The notes: generated by a model from the sequence alone, not told the origin. Numbered from the stretch's first letter, positions 9,415 through 18,987 are shown. The stretch: DNA of 63,333 nucleotides from Myxococcales bacterium (GCA_021847645.1 JAJZQG010000011.1:1-63333); one strand, 5' to 3'. Made by a program: numbers and translations.

Positions 9415-11424
9415 CTACGGTGTCGTCCCGGTCCCCGCGGGCTGCGCGGATCGTTCCAAACGCAGCTCCCGAACATGCACCACCGACGCTCCCACTGCCC
9501 CGACGCGGATCGTCACGCCGTCGGTCTGGGGTTGATCCAGCGAGAATCGCACCTGCCCCGTTCCGAAGGCGAGTTCGCGCTCCGCCATGGACACGGTCAG
9601 GCGCGGAGCCGAGCCCGTGAACTCCGCCCGTACGACCCACTCGCCCGCTCGCAGCGGCCCGGTTCGCACGGCGCCCGCACCGTAAGGCGTAACCACCGCC
9701 CCCAATCGTCCTTCGCTGTCCTCGCGCGCCACCACATTCGGCTGCGACGCGACGAAGTAGCCGGGAATCTGCACCATGTCGTCCGCCGCTCGAATGCCGA
9801 TCCTGCCGTCGCGCCGCACCCAGATGCGCGAGCGCACGGTCGTCTCGCCGTCGGCTTCCCAGGTGAGCAACGAGTAGTGCTGGTAGAAGGACGGATCGCG
9901 CTGCATCTGGATGCCGCTGCGATACAGTGCGTGCTCCTCTCCGGTGGGCAAGCCGAAGACCACCAGATCGGGTGCGCGGGACATCACGTAGACACCATCG
10001 CCGAGCTCGTGGCCCAGGGCTCCGCGGCCGTAGCCGGCCGGAGGGTGGTGGGCCATGGTCTTATCGTTGAGTCCCAACAGGTCAATAGATGGCAGTCGCG
10101 AGAAGTAGGGCAGGGTGCCCGCGCTGTCCGTGGCGAGCAGGGCCTGGTCCTGGCCGAAGTGCCGCCCGAGCAAGGTGCCAACGGGCTCGCCCAGCCACTC
10201 CCAGCGTTCACGCTCGGCGCGCTGCAGCTGCGGGTCCGCCGTCTGGCGGAGCGCGCCGAACACCACGGCGACCGCAACGCCGGCCGCGGCGGTCCCGCGC
10301 CACGGCAGGGACCGGCGGCCTGCCCAGCCCACGGCCTCGATGATCAGCAACGCGAGCAGCGCGAGCACCGGGACGAAGTGCCTGCGAGCGGGGAAGATGT
10401 CGCCGCCGATGACAACCACGTAAAGCAGCCAGGCGGCCAGGGGCGCGCAAGCGAGCGCGATGCGCCGTCGTGCGGCGCGATCTTGCACGGCGGGGACCAC
10501 GGCAGCCGAGGCCAGCAAGACGGTATTGATGTGTACCGATACCGACGTAAGGACATAGACCCAGCCTTCTCGTGCCCGCTCCGCGGTGAACGCCAGCTTG
10601 GCGAACGCCGGATTCGGGAGCCACTCACCGTAGTACGCGAGCCGGAAGGCGAGCTGTGCCACCACGAACGCGAGCGGGAACGCGAGCAGCCGTCCGGCCC
10701 GCGCCGCCGCTTGGAGCCGAGCGCGCCGATCGGACTGGGTGGCAGTCGCGTCCAGCAGGCCGAGCGTGATCGCGATGACCACGCCGAACAGGGCGCCGTC
10801 GGGGCGCGTCCAAGCCAGCAGTCCGAAGGGCACTCCGGCCGGCAGCAGGGAGCGCCAGGCGCGCGGGGCCGTCGAGGGCAGCCGCGCCGTTTCGACGACG
10901 CCCCAGAGCAGCAGAGCGGCCACGAGGGGCTGTTCGAGGCCGCCGATGGTCCAGACCGCGAAGGGGCCGGCCGATACGAGCGCCAGGGCGCCGGCCGCGA
11001 ATGTGAGCGAAGCGCGGATCGGCGACAGATCGGGTCGCACCGAGCGGGCCAGCGCAGCCAGGGCTGCCAGGGCGCTGCCGACGCCCAGCATGCGCGCGGC
11101 CAGGACCAGGTTCACCCGCATCGCGCCAAGCACCGAGCAGCCAAGAGTCCACAGCAGGTTCGAGAAGCCCTCGACACGCCCGCCGTCGCTCCACGTCAGC
11201 CCCTGGCCGTGCAGCAGCCGATCCGCGTAGCGAAGCGAGATGAACCCGTCGTCCGCGAAGAAAGGCAGATAGGATTCCGCATGCGCGGCGAGCACGGCGC
11301 TGCATGCGGCGAACGCGAGGACCATCGCCCAGGTGCGACGGCTCCGCGCCCAGGCCGGAAGCCTGGCCGTGGCTGCACCGAGCCGGCGTGTCCACGGGCG
11401 GAGGCTCAAGGTGATCGCCCCCAT
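9415..11424 (-). CDS. GT-C-type integral membrane glycosyltransferase
   Basis: The gene has 669 codons. The start at 11424 (MGAITLSLRPW) overlaps the end of the upstream gene by 19 bp, so the two are probably translationally coupled. The first hydrophobic helix is followed by FADDGFISLRYADRL, with the Asp-Asp pair and ADRLLHGQGL / GRVEGFSNLLW pattern shared with AftB-like arabinofuranosyltransferases and other GT-C enzymes that use polyprenyl-phosphate sugars. About ten further membrane helices follow. The last 230 residues form an extracytoplasmic domain with beta-sandwich character. It probably transfers a sugar to an envelope polymer or protein outside the membrane; donor and acceptor are unknown. 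It is paralogous to the next gene. Confidence 0.8.
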   Translation of the reverse strand: MGAITLSLRPWTRRLGAATARLPAWARSRRTWAMVLAFAACSAVLAAHAESYLPFFADDGFISLRYADRLLHGQGLTWSDGGRVEGFSNLLWTLGCSVLGAMRVNLVLAARMLGVGSALAALAALARSVRPDLSPIRASLTFAAGALALVSAGPFAVWTIGGLEQPLVAALLLWGVVETARLPSTAPRAWRSLLPAGVPFGLLAWTRPDGALFGVVIAITLGLLDATATQSDRRARLQAAARAGRLLAFPLAFVVAQLAFRLAYYGEWLPNPAFAKLAFTAERAREGWVYVLTSVSVHINTVLLASAAVVPAVQDRAARRRIALACAPLAAWLLYVVVIGGDIFPARRHFVPVLALLALLIIEAVGWAGRRSLPWRGTAAAGVAVAVVFGALRQTADPQLQRAERERWEWLGEPVGTLLGRHFGQDQALLATDSAGTLPYFSRLPSIDLLGLNDKTMAHHPPAGYGRGALGHELGDGVYVMSRAPDLVVFGLPTGEEHALYRSGIQMQRDPSFYQHYSLLTWEADGETTVRSRIWVRRDGRIGIRAADDMVQIPGYFVASQPNVVAREDSEGRLGAVVTPYGAGAVRTGPLRAGEWVVRAEFTGSAPRLTVSMAERELAFGTGQVRFSLDQPQTDGVTIRVGAVGASVVHVRELRLERSAQPAGTGTTP

Positions 11425-13691
11425 TGCCGGACATCGTCCACGATGAGGTGTCCCCAACCGGCGGTGACATTGTCGACCACCACCAGCCGTGCCTGCTTGC
11501 CCTGGTACGCACGCACGTCCCAAACCCGCCGGGAGAGCAGCTCGCTGTTGCAGCCCGTGGATGACGCGATGATGTGGCCGTCGACGACGAGCAGCGCAGC
11601 GAGGCCGGTCTTGTCGAGGCCGCCGCCGACACGGAGCGTCACGATCTCGCCGCGAAGGTCAAATGGGGCGGATTGCAGGCTGCCGGTGGCGCGATCGCCT
11701 TCGTCGTCGGAAAACGTGTCGAGCAGAGCGTCGGTGCGATGGCCGATCTCGGATTGGCCGGGCGGCAGGCCGGCAGTGGGCCACACCCGGAACGCGGACC
11801 CGACGTGGACCCAGCCCGTGCGGTCGATGTTGTCGAATCGGACCCGATCGACAACGGTCCAGCCTGCCGGGGCCTCATCGATGCCCGTCGCGTAGAAGGG
11901 CGCGGCCGCCGCGTCGAGGTGGCCTTGGTCCACGAGTCGGTCGACGAACCGGCGTCGCGCTTCGGGCGGCTGTTGGGAGAAGTAGAACTCGTCGAAGAAC
12001 CACAGGTCGCAGGCGAAGCGCTCCGGATCGCCCGCGGGGGGCCGATAGCCGTTCAGGTACGACGGGAAGTCCGGCACGGCATGGGGCGAGGCGTGCAGCA
12101 GCTCTTCGACATAGCGGGGGACCCACCGGACGAGGCGAACGGGGATTCGGTCCGAGGGAAGGCTGAAGAACCGCAGGTACTCGGGAGGGTAGACGTCGAC
12201 GTCGGCGATATCGACGTTGCGTTCGAGCAGCCATGCCGGGGCGGCGGTCTTCTCGTGGCCGGGGCGGCCTCTGGTCGTGATGGGCTGGTGCGCTACGTGC
12301 CTGTCGGTCAGGCCGAAGATGTCGAGCATGGGGGCCATGGTCCGGTAGCCGACGATACCGACGCAGCCCGTGGCGATGCGCGGGGCGGCGGGGCCGGTGC
12401 CGTACGTGGCAATCAGGTCGTCGGCCCACTGGAAGAAGGGCGAGTCGACCTGGAGCGGGGAGAAGGACGTGACGGGGTAGAAGGTGCGCTCGTCGGCGAT
12501 GAGCCACTGCTTTTCGGCCGTGTGCAGCAGGCGGATGGGGAGCAGGGCGAGGGAGGCGAGGACCAGTCCGAGGCTCGCCAGGACTGGACGGCGGACCGCG
12601 ACGAGGCGTCGCGCGCCGGCCTCGGCGAGGAGGGCGAGCAGGGGCACGATGGGCACGATGAGGCGGCCGAACATGAAGTCGCCGCCGATGCGGGCGACGT
12701 ATAGCAGGTAGACGGGCACGGCGAGCAGGGCGAAGCGTGCAAGCAGGTGCCGGCGAAGGTGCAGGATGCCCACGAGGGCGAGGGGCAGCACGCCGAGCAG
12801 GCCGCTGCCGAGAAAGCAGGTGAGGAGGTACACGACGCCTTGGGACAGGTACGAGCCGGCGCCGGACTTGGCGTAGAACGTATTGGGCAGGAGATCACCG
12901 TACCAAGCCCAGCGAGCGAGAAAGTACGGCACGTAGATCGCGAAGAAGGGCGCGACGAGCCGAGGAAGCTCACGCCTGCGATGTCGGTCGAGAGCGATCG
13001 CCGCGATGAGCGCAACGTAGAAGACGGCGAGATCGGGGCGCGTGAGGACGGCAGCGACGGCGGCCAAGCCGGCTGACAGGGGCGCGCGTCGCAAGGCGCG
13101 ATCGAGCGACAGGAGCACGAGGAACGTGCCCATCATGGTCTCGAGGCCGGAGGTGCCGTAAGAGGCAAAGAGGTAGGAGCCGCCGAGGAGAACAGCGGCA
13201 ATCGAGAGGGTCGGCGGCGAGCGGCGGGGAGCGGTTGCCCGTGCCATGCGCCACACCAGGACGAGGCAGCCGGCCAGGGAAGCCAGGCCGAGCACGATGG
13301 CGGCCTGTCCGGGGTGGATGTGCAGGCCGATGCCCGCGGCCATGAGTACGGTCCACAGGAAGTTCGTATATCCCTCGACACGCTCGCCCACGTTGAAGAC
13401 GAGCCCGTCGCCCTGCACCAGGTGGCGGGCGTAGCGGAAGGAGATGAAGGCGTCGTCGCTCAGCCAGGCGAGGCGCCAGGCCCAGGCCACGGACAAGGCC
13501 ACGACCGAGGCGATGGCGACGATCGAGGCGGTGCGGGCGTGGGAGCGAAAGCGCGCCGGCCAGGGGAACAGGGACAGGACCATGAGCGCGCACAGGCCGG
13601 CGCCCAGCGCCCAGGAGGCGGCGCCCAGGCCCTGATAGGCCTCGATCATGCGGCGCCAGAGCGCCGGAACGACGGTCGGCAGAGAGTCCAT
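11406..13691 (-). CDS. GT-C-type integral membrane glycosyltransferase, paralogue of the downstream gene
   Basis: The gene has 761 codons from the ATG at 13691 (MDSLPTVV). A longer frame upstream runs into the neighbouring gene and is not used. Its N-terminal helices lead to WLSDDAFISFRYARHLVQGD and GERVEGYTNFLW, the hallmark of AftB-like GT-C membrane glycosyltransferases. The acidic DD pair is expected to be catalytic. About ten membrane helices extend to roughly residue 420. A large extracytoplasmic C-terminal region follows and ends in a beta-rich module (VTLRVGGGLDKTGLAALLVV, RVWDVRAYQGKQARLVVVD) that looks like a discoidin- or carbohydrate-binding fold. Its position directly before a paralogue suggests two sequential glycosylation steps or a heteromeric pair. 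Confidence 0.82.
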   Translation of the reverse strand: MDSLPTVVPALWRRMIEAYQGLGAASWALGAGLCALMVLSLFPWPARFRSHARTASIVAIASVVALSVAWAWRLAWLSDDAFISFRYARHLVQGDGLVFNVGERVEGYTNFLWTVLMAAGIGLHIHPGQAAIVLGLASLAGCLVLVWRMARATAPRRSPPTLSIAAVLLGGSYLFASYGTSGLETMMGTFLVLLSLDRALRRAPLSAGLAAVAAVLTRPDLAVFYVALIAAIALDRHRRRELPRLVAPFFAIYVPYFLARWAWYGDLLPNTFYAKSGAGSYLSQGVVYLLTCFLGSGLLGVLPLALVGILHLRRHLLARFALLAVPVYLLYVARIGGDFMFGRLIVPIVPLLALLAEAGARRLVAVRRPVLASLGLVLASLALLPIRLLHTAEKQWLIADERTFYPVTSFSPLQVDSPFFQWADDLIATYGTGPAAPRIATGCVGIVGYRTMAPMLDIFGLTDRHVAHQPITTRGRPGHEKTAAPAWLLERNVDIADVDVYPPEYLRFFSLPSDRIPVRLVRWVPRYVEELLHASPHAVPDFPSYLNGYRPPAGDPERFACDLWFFDEFYFSQQPPEARRRFVDRLVDQGHLDAAAAPFYATGIDEAPAGWTVVDRVRFDNIDRTGWVHVGSAFRVWPTAGLPPGQSEIGHRTDALLDTFSDDEGDRATGSLQSAPFDLRGEIVTLRVGGGLDKTGLAALLVVDGHIIASSTGCNSELLSRRVWDVRAYQGKQARLVVVDNVTAGWGHLIVDDVRQWGRSP

Positions 13692-13752
13692 GCGTGTCGT
13701 GGCGCGTGGACGATAGCGCAATCGGGGCAGGCCGCGCGAGACGAACGCACGT

Positions 13753-15918
13753 TCAATGTGGCGTAGGCATGGCGCAACGTCCGTTGATGCACAGGAATCC
13801 GGACGAGAAGTCGCAGCAGTCCGCGGCGGTGGTGCACGCTTCGTCTTCGTTGGAGCAGCCCGCGGGCGGGGGCACACACTCGAGGACCGGCACGCCCGCG
13901 TCGTCCACGCTGGTCTGACGGCAGAATCCGTCGCAGCACTCCGCGCCCGACTCGCAGGATTGCCCCTGCGCCTTGCACGGCTCGAGGGCGGCGAAGGCGC
14001 GCATGTTGCCCGCCTCCAGCTCCTGCCCCGGCAGGTAGAACGCCGGGTGGCTCGGGTCGCCGCTGCCCGCGTGATCCAGGTCGAGCGCCGCGATCCAGAT
14101 CTTCTTGCGCGGGCTGGGTACCTCGCCGCCGTTCACGACGCCGCCCCACTTGTTGTCGCCTCCCGCGACCGTGCCCCCGGGCGCGATGGTGTTGCCGTAC
14201 GCCCGTCGCGACGTGAACACGACCCAGTAGTAGCCGCCCACCGGGACCGGGAGGATGCTCGGCTCGTAGTCCAGGTGCGCCTCCTCGGCTTCGCCGTACG
14301 GCAGGTAGAAGGCGCTGCCGTTGTAGCCGTTGAGCCTCTCGAGCGGCTTGACCGCGCCGGTCGAGGTGTCCACCAGCCGGACATCGGCGTTGCGCGGCAC
14401 GCCTCCCCAGCCCGACGTGTCGAACCCGTCGCCTTCGTGATAGAGCACGGCCTTTCCATCCGGCGTGAAGGTCGGCCACGCGAGCACCCGATCCGCGCTC
14501 TCGACCAGATCCCGCAGGTTCGAGAACAGCGGCGGCGATTGGGTGAGGTCCACGTCCAGGATCGCCAGCGTGTGGCCTGGTGTCTTGTCGTATCGATTGA
14601 ACGCCAACTTGGTTCCATCGGGCGAGAATACCGGTGTCAGCGCGTACGACACGGCGGACGTCAGGCTCGGCGCCGCCAGCTCCTGTCCGGTGGCCGTGTC
14701 CAGCAGGCGCGTCGGATAGTCGCCGTCCAGGCCGCGAATGGGCGAGCCGGTCGCCGGCACCGCGTTGGTCACCATCCGATCGCCATCGGGCGTGAGCGCG
14801 CCGAAGGAGAACGGACGGCCGTCGCCGACCGAATAGCGGGGCGAAGCCGTGCCGTCGGCCGCGAGATTCCAGCTTCCGCTGGTGACCGGGTTGCCGTTCG
14901 CCCAGTTGACGCCGGCCACGAGCACGTTGCCCTTGGCGCTCACGGCGTGACACACGGTGCATCCGTCGAGCATCACCTCGGCGTCGTTGCCGGGGCGAAT
15001 GCGCATCACCGCACCCGTCTTGGTGGAGGCGGATACGTAGGTATTGTAGTAGACAATGCCCTTCAGGCTTCCCTGTGCGATCTTCCACGACTCCTGCACG
15101 GGCCCGGACGCGGCGCCGCCCTGCAGCTTGGTGACCTGCACGACCACGTCGCCCTGCGCAGTCGAAGACTGCGTGATAGCGTCCCACACCGTCTGCGGAA
15201 GCTCGACACGCGGAGGCGTCGATGCGCCCCAGAATCCCTCGTAGTCGAAGTCTCCGAAGGCGACGTGAACCCGGATGGCGTCGACCGATGCGCCGTTGAG
15301 CTGCACCACGGGCGCGCGAAGCCCCTTGGGGAAGATGGTCCCATCATAGGGGTAGAGCCAGGCGAACGACGGATCGGATGTGCCGCCGGTGCGCAACGCA
15401 GCCTGAGCCGCTGCGTCGAGCTGGCCCTGATTCTCCTTGATCTTGACGATGACCTTGACGCTGGTGGTCGCCGTCAGGTTGCCGACGGTGGCGGTGAGCT
15501 GCGCCGAGCCTGCGACCATTCCCTTGGCCGTGAACTTGCCTGTCGCGTCGATGGCGCCGATCTTCACGTCGTCCAGAACCCAGTTGGCCTGCGGGGTCGT
15601 CCCGTCGCTCAGCTTGGCCTTGAACGAGACGGACAGCGGTGTCCCGGTCACGGTCAGCACGGGATCCTGCGGATCGATCGTGAGGGTCTGCCCCGCCGAG
15701 CCGTCGACGGGCAACACGCCGGTACCGCCGGAGCCATCGGGCAAGCCACCTTCGAACGCCCCGCCGGAGCCTGCCCCACCGCCGGGATTACCGCTCCCGT
15801 TCGATGCGGTGCCGTTGTCACCCCCGCCGCACGCTGCGCCCACGGACGCGAGGATCACCGCAAGCGAGAGCACCGCAGACCAAGCCCAAGCGTACCGTCT
15901 CGACCGACTGGTGTTCAT
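13753..15918 (-). CDS. Multidomain lipoprotein: Ig-like domain, CxxCH motif, TolB-like propeller, Cys-rich tail
   Basis: The gene has 721 codons. A signal peptide ends at a Cys near residue 30 (SVGAACGGG), followed by a Gly-rich linker (35-75). Residues about 80-165 resemble a bacterial Ig-like (Big2) domain. Residues 320-324 (bases 14947-14961) are CTVCH, the c-type haem attachment motif. After it come PD40/TolB-like blades (FSPDGTKLAFNRYD, FTPDGKAVLYHEGD). The last 70 residues hold two Cys clusters of the Dickkopf type (CESGAECCDGFC and CTTAADCCDF...CINGRC). Haem binding is inferred from one motif and would need c-type cytochrome maturation; the Cys pair could also form a disulfide. Probably an outer-surface or periplasmic protein. 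It is the third gene of a five-gene minus-strand run. Confidence 0.8.
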   Translation of the reverse strand: MNTSRSRRYAWAWSAVLSLAVILASVGAACGGGDNGTASNGSGNPGGGAGSGGAFEGGLPDGSGGTGVLPVDGSAGQTLTIDPQDPVLTVTGTPLSVSFKAKLSDGTTPQANWVLDDVKIGAIDATGKFTAKGMVAGSAQLTATVGNLTATTSVKVIVKIKENQGQLDAAAQAALRTGGTSDPSFAWLYPYDGTIFPKGLRAPVVQLNGASVDAIRVHVAFGDFDYEGFWGASTPPRVELPQTVWDAITQSSTAQGDVVVQVTKLQGGAASGPVQESWKIAQGSLKGIVYYNTYVSASTKTGAVMRIRPGNDAEVMLDGCTVCHAVSAKGNVLVAGVNWANGNPVTSGSWNLAADGTASPRYSVGDGRPFSFGALTPDGDRMVTNAVPATGSPIRGLDGDYPTRLLDTATGQELAAPSLTSAVSYALTPVFSPDGTKLAFNRYDKTPGHTLAILDVDLTQSPPLFSNLRDLVESADRVLAWPTFTPDGKAVLYHEGDGFDTSGWGGVPRNADVRLVDTSTGAVKPLERLNGYNGSAFYLPYGEAEEAHLDYEPSILPVPVGGYYWVVFTSRRAYGNTIAPGGTVAGGDNKWGGVVNGGEVPSPRKKIWIAALDLDHAGSGDPSHPAFYLPGQELEAGNMRAFAALEPCKAQGQSCESGAECCDGFCRQTSVDDAGVPVLECVPPPAGCSNEDEACTTAADCCDFSSGFLCINGRCAMPTPH

Positions 15919-16025
15919 TCCCCAAGATTGTCAGCGCACGCGCGAGCTGTAAAGAGCATCCAAGAGGGCTGATGGGTCCCCGGCATCGTGGCGCAGAACG
16001 GGATGAGCCTTGGACGGGAAGGCTG

Positions 16026-16586
16026 TTACTTCGCGGGAACGATTTCGGGCTTCGAAGGATCCATCGGCGGCATGGCGGCGTCGAACTGGTCCACGAAGCC
16101 CAGGATCCGCTGGCGCTCCGCGGACACGTCTTCGGACGCCACGATCTTGAGCTCCCCGATGCTGCCCGCGAGTTTCGCGAGCGCGGTGCCGTCGGCCGGC
16201 TTGGATTGCAGGAGCAGTTGCTTGGCAGCGTCGAGGTGCGTCTGCGCGATCCCGAAGTTGCGTGCGTCCAGCGCCATCAACGCCAGGTGCAGCCGTCGTC
16301 GCGCCTCCAGGCGCACGAGCTTCTGTTGGACGTCCTGCATCTGCGCCTTGAGCCCATCGAATTCGCGCTGCGCTTGTTGCCGTGCCTGGCTCGCGTCCTG
16401 CTCGACCTGATCGATGCGCGACGCGGTCTGGTAGCGTCCGAACCCGTATGCCGCGCCCAGCAAGGCAAGCGCGATGGCGGCCGTGACGCCGACGCGCTCG
16501 GCCTGCTTGACGAACTGGGTGCGTCCGTCGAGCTTGGGGGGTTCCGGCCGCTTCGCATCCTTGTTTGCGGTGACCATGGGCGGCAT
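16026..16586 (-). CDS. Single-pass membrane protein with coiled coil
   Basis: The gene has 186 codons; an ATG at 16577 is an alternative start. A cytoplasmic tail of about 35 residues precedes one transmembrane helix (VGVTAAIALALLGAAYGFG). A long heptad-rich helix follows (about residues 65-110, rich in Gln, Glu and Arg) and then a helical region with AQTHLDAAKQLLLQSK that may be TPR-like. It ends in a Pro-rich tail. Not recognised as a named family. It could be an assembly or scaffold protein for the envelope products of the neighbouring minus-strand genes. Confidence 0.65.
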   Translation of the reverse strand: MPPMVTANKDAKRPEPPKLDGRTQFVKQAERVGVTAAIALALLGAAYGFGRYQTASRIDQVEQDASQARQQAQREFDGLKAQMQDVQQKLVRLEARRRLHLALMALDARNFGIAQTHLDAAKQLLLQSKPADGTALAKLAGSIGELKIVASEDVSAERQRILGFVDQFDAAMPPMDPSKPEIVPAK

Positions 16587-16706
16587 CGTGCCTTCGTCGG
16601 GACCCGCGCGCAAGAGTGGGAAGATGGCGGTACCCTCGCGACACCTGCCTGCAGCGCTGGAAAGCGGAGCCGACGTCCCGACTCGTGTGCGCCGCGAGCT
16701 GCCGTG

Positions 16707-17540
16707 TCACTGCGCGGTCGGGAACTCGATGGCGGTCGCGTCGGTGCCTTCGCAATCAGGATGGACCTTGTCGGCCAGCGCGAGCAGGCAGTCGCCTTGG
16801 GCGCGATCCTTCGCGCCGATCACCGCGGTGATGCGGTCGTCGCGCCGGTTGTCGAAGAGCAGCGCAATCCCGTTCAGCGTTGCTGCGGCGGCACCTTGCG
16901 GGAGGCACCGCACGGCGTCTCGCCCGATCCGCGGCAGCTGTCTCCTCAGCTGCAACGAGAAGCACGGCTCGGTCACGCCTCCGGATTCGGGCGCAGGCGA
17001 GCACTGGCCGCACGGCGGCAGCTGCCGGCCGCCCAGCCAGCTGGTCCACCTCAGCTCCACGCTTCCTCGGCAATTCGTCACCGACAGGTTTGCAAGCCGA
17101 TCTTCGATGCAAGGCCGCAGTTGGTCCGGGCTCGAGCCCGCCACCTCGACCTTCCACGCCGCAAGGCGACCGTGCGAGAGCGACAGGCGGCTGGAGACTT
17201 GCGCCCAGTCGCCCGCGAAGGGCCCCTGGCTGCCGCGAAAGCACTCGCGCAAAGCCGGGCGAACAGCTCGCTGAGCGGCGTCGATGAACCCACGCTCGTC
17301 GGAAGCCCTGCAGTCGACGACGAGAGACGCGGGGCTCGGCGGGCCGATCGGTGCGGCTCGCACGCTGGCCGCAGCCACCGGCGGGCGTTGGGGCGTCGCC
17401 GGGTGACCGGACGACTGCGGGGCTTGCGCGCAGCACGCGAGGCAGACAGTGCCGAGCGACGCGAAGGCGATCCGCCGTGCTCGTGAGCCGTGCAGCTTGG
17501 GGCCGGAGACCAGAAGAACCACCGAAGAGATATCTATCAT
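16707..17540 (-). CDS. Cys-rich exported protein, probable lipoprotein
   Basis: The gene has 277 codons. The N-terminal signal (RRIAFASLGTVCLACC) offers one or two candidate lipidated Cys around residues 33-37. A Pro/Ala/Ser-rich linker follows. The mature part has about 12 Cys, often in short pairs (PPCGQCSPAPES, CIEDRL...TNCRG), and no recognised catalytic motif. The pattern resembles the AgmX/PglI C-terminal type of myxobacterial proteins, with repeated 'LRxCF...G' segments, but the match is loose. It is the first gene of the minus-strand run ending at 9415. Confidence 0.6.
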   Translation of the reverse strand: MIDISSVVLLVSGPKLHGSRARRIAFASLGTVCLACCAQAPQSSGHPATPQRPPVAAASVRAAPIGPPSPASLVVDCRASDERGFIDAAQRAVRPALRECFRGSQGPFAGDWAQVSSRLSLSHGRLAAWKVEVAGSSPDQLRPCIEDRLANLSVTNCRGSVELRWTSWLGGRQLPPCGQCSPAPESGGVTEPCFSLQLRRQLPRIGRDAVRCLPQGAAAATLNGIALLFDNRRDDRITAVIGAKDRAQGDCLLALADKVHPDCEGTDATAIEFPTAQ

Positions 17541-17854
17541 GGCCGTCGGGGGAAGGGGTGGTGCAAAGAAGGAGGCCGGCGATCGTGGGCCGCGGATTCT
17601 CCCGGCTGGGGGTGGTTCGATTCCTCCTCTGCGCGAGACGTCCGAACGTCGTTCCGCGCGGCGCGCAAAAAGTTCAGGATTCCAAGACCATGGCTATCCA
17701 GATGAGGATCAGGGGTATCCTGATGTGGTTGAGCCGGCGAACGCGCCCTACCGAAATGAGCGGCGCGTGAGACGCCGATTGCCTGCCGTCGATGACCTGG
17801 GTTACTTACCCTGACGAGCCTCTGTTGTCTCAGCGCACACCGAAAGGAGATCCC
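17541..17854. other. Intergenic region between divergent genes
   Basis: This 314-bp stretch separates the minus-strand run from the glycerophosphodiesterase gene and must hold promoters for both directions. I see a weak hairpin (ATCAGG/CCTGAT around 17708-17726) and a tRNA T-loop look-alike at 17611-17627 that does not belong to a complete tRNA. No further gene is supported. Confidence 0.5.
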
Positions 17855-18922
17855 ATGAAGCTTGGCAGCCTGGTGAGTCACTCGCTGTTTGCCGTCGTTC
17901 CCTTGGCCGCACTGTTCGCCGCGCCTGGTTGCGCGATCCAGCCGGGCGATGCCGAGGACACCGCGCAGCAGGCGGATGGGCTCAAGGCCGCGCACGCCGC
18001 GGCGTACACGGTGGACGACGCGTTCGCGACGCCCGGGCCCTTCGCGGTCGGCCACCGGGGCAGCGGAGTGAACCTGGGCGAGGACCCGACTCGTCCCATC
18101 GAGAACACGATTCCGGCGTTTCGAACCGGTTACAAGGACGGCGCCCGCATGGTGGAGCTGGACGTGCAGCTGACCAAGGACGGGGACGTGGTCGTCTACC
18201 ACGACGACTTCCTGGCGGACTACACGTGTATCAACACGCTGACGCGGGATCAGCTCGAGAGCGCGGCGCCCCAGATCCCGTCGCTGCGCGCGGCGTTGGC
18301 CCAGGCCGCGCAATTCAACCGCAAGTCGCACGACGGCAGCGGGCTCATGATGGTGGAGCTCAAGCCACCTTCCCCGATGTGCGACCCCGGGGACACGGAT
18401 GACGTGGTGCTGGCCGGTGCGGCGGTCAACGTCATCGCCAAGGCGGGCATGACCCATCAGGTCATCGTGACGTCGTTCTCGCCGACCATGCTGGCAGCGG
18501 CGGCGGCCACGCAGCCGCAAGTCGACCGCGCGCTCGACATCAATGCCCTGCAGCTGTTGCCGGCGGAGCTGGTCCAGCAGTACACCGGCATGCCGGTCAC
18601 CGAGATCACGAAGGCCAACGGTCTGGGGCTTCGCTGGGCCGAGGTCGGCCCGCTCTATCGGCTGCCCGGCTACAGCAGCATCAACGAGTTCATCGGCACT
18701 GCCTACTACCTGGGCTGCTACACGACTCTGATGGATCGCTTGGTGCCCCTGCAGGCGCCCGATCAGGCCGCCGCGCTGGTCCAGGGCATTCACGGCTTGG
18801 GCATGAAGTCGGTCGTCTGGACGGTCAACGATGCCGCCGAGTGGCAGTTCTTCGCCGCCGCCGGTGTGGACGCGATCGTCACGGACGACGTGCCGCTGGG
18901 CGTTTCGTTGCAGCCCAACTGA
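17855..18922 (+). CDS. Glycerophosphodiester phosphodiesterase lipoprotein
   Basis: The gene has 355 codons. The ATG at 17855 has a strong ribosome binding site (AAAGGAGA). The signal peptide ends in APGC (lipidated Cys26). GDPD-family motifs follow in order: HRG at 67-69 (catalytic His), ENT at 83-85, ELD at 101-103, and the second catalytic His at 116 (VVYHDD). The tail contains VVWTVND and a terminal DAIVTDDVP, typical of the family's TIM barrel end. GDPD hydrolyses glycerophosphodiesters to glycerol-3-phosphate and an alcohol, with a divalent metal held by the Glu/Asp residues. As a lipoprotein it would act in the periplasm or at the outer surface on phospholipid breakdown products. Confidence 0.9.
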   Translation: MKLGSLVSHSLFAVVPLAALFAAPGCAIQPGDAEDTAQQADGLKAAHAAAYTVDDAFATPGPFAVGHRGSGVNLGEDPTRPIENTIPAFRTGYKDGARMVELDVQLTKDGDVVVYHDDFLADYTCINTLTRDQLESAAPQIPSLRAALAQAAQFNRKSHDGSGLMMVELKPPSPMCDPGDTDDVVLAGAAVNVIAKAGMTHQVIVTSFSPTMLAAAAATQPQVDRALDINALQLLPAELVQQYTGMPVTEITKANGLGLRWAEVGPLYRLPGYSSINEFIGTAYYLGCYTTLMDRLVPLQAPDQAAALVQGIHGLGMKSVVWTVNDAAEWQFFAAAGVDAIVTDDVPLGVSLQPN

Positions 18923-18987
18923 CTCCGGTCGGAGCCCAAGGCAGGCCGATACCCTCGAAGGATCGGGCCGGCCGCAACAACGCTATC

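Noticed and set aside
9112-11895. Long plus-strand open frame opposite the first glycosyltransferase
   Set aside because: The opposite strand encodes a clear GT-C membrane protein; the plus-strand translation has no recognisable domain.
13756-15972. Long plus-strand open frame opposite the CxxCH lipoprotein
   Set aside because: Shadow of a real gene with signal peptide, Ig-like and Cys-rich modules; composition is Arg/Val-rich without motifs.
17611-17627. tRNA T-arm-like sequence (GGTGGTTCGATTCC plus CTCC)
   Set aside because: The stem has a T-T mismatch, and no acceptor, D or anticodon arm fits upstream, so it is not a functional tRNA.
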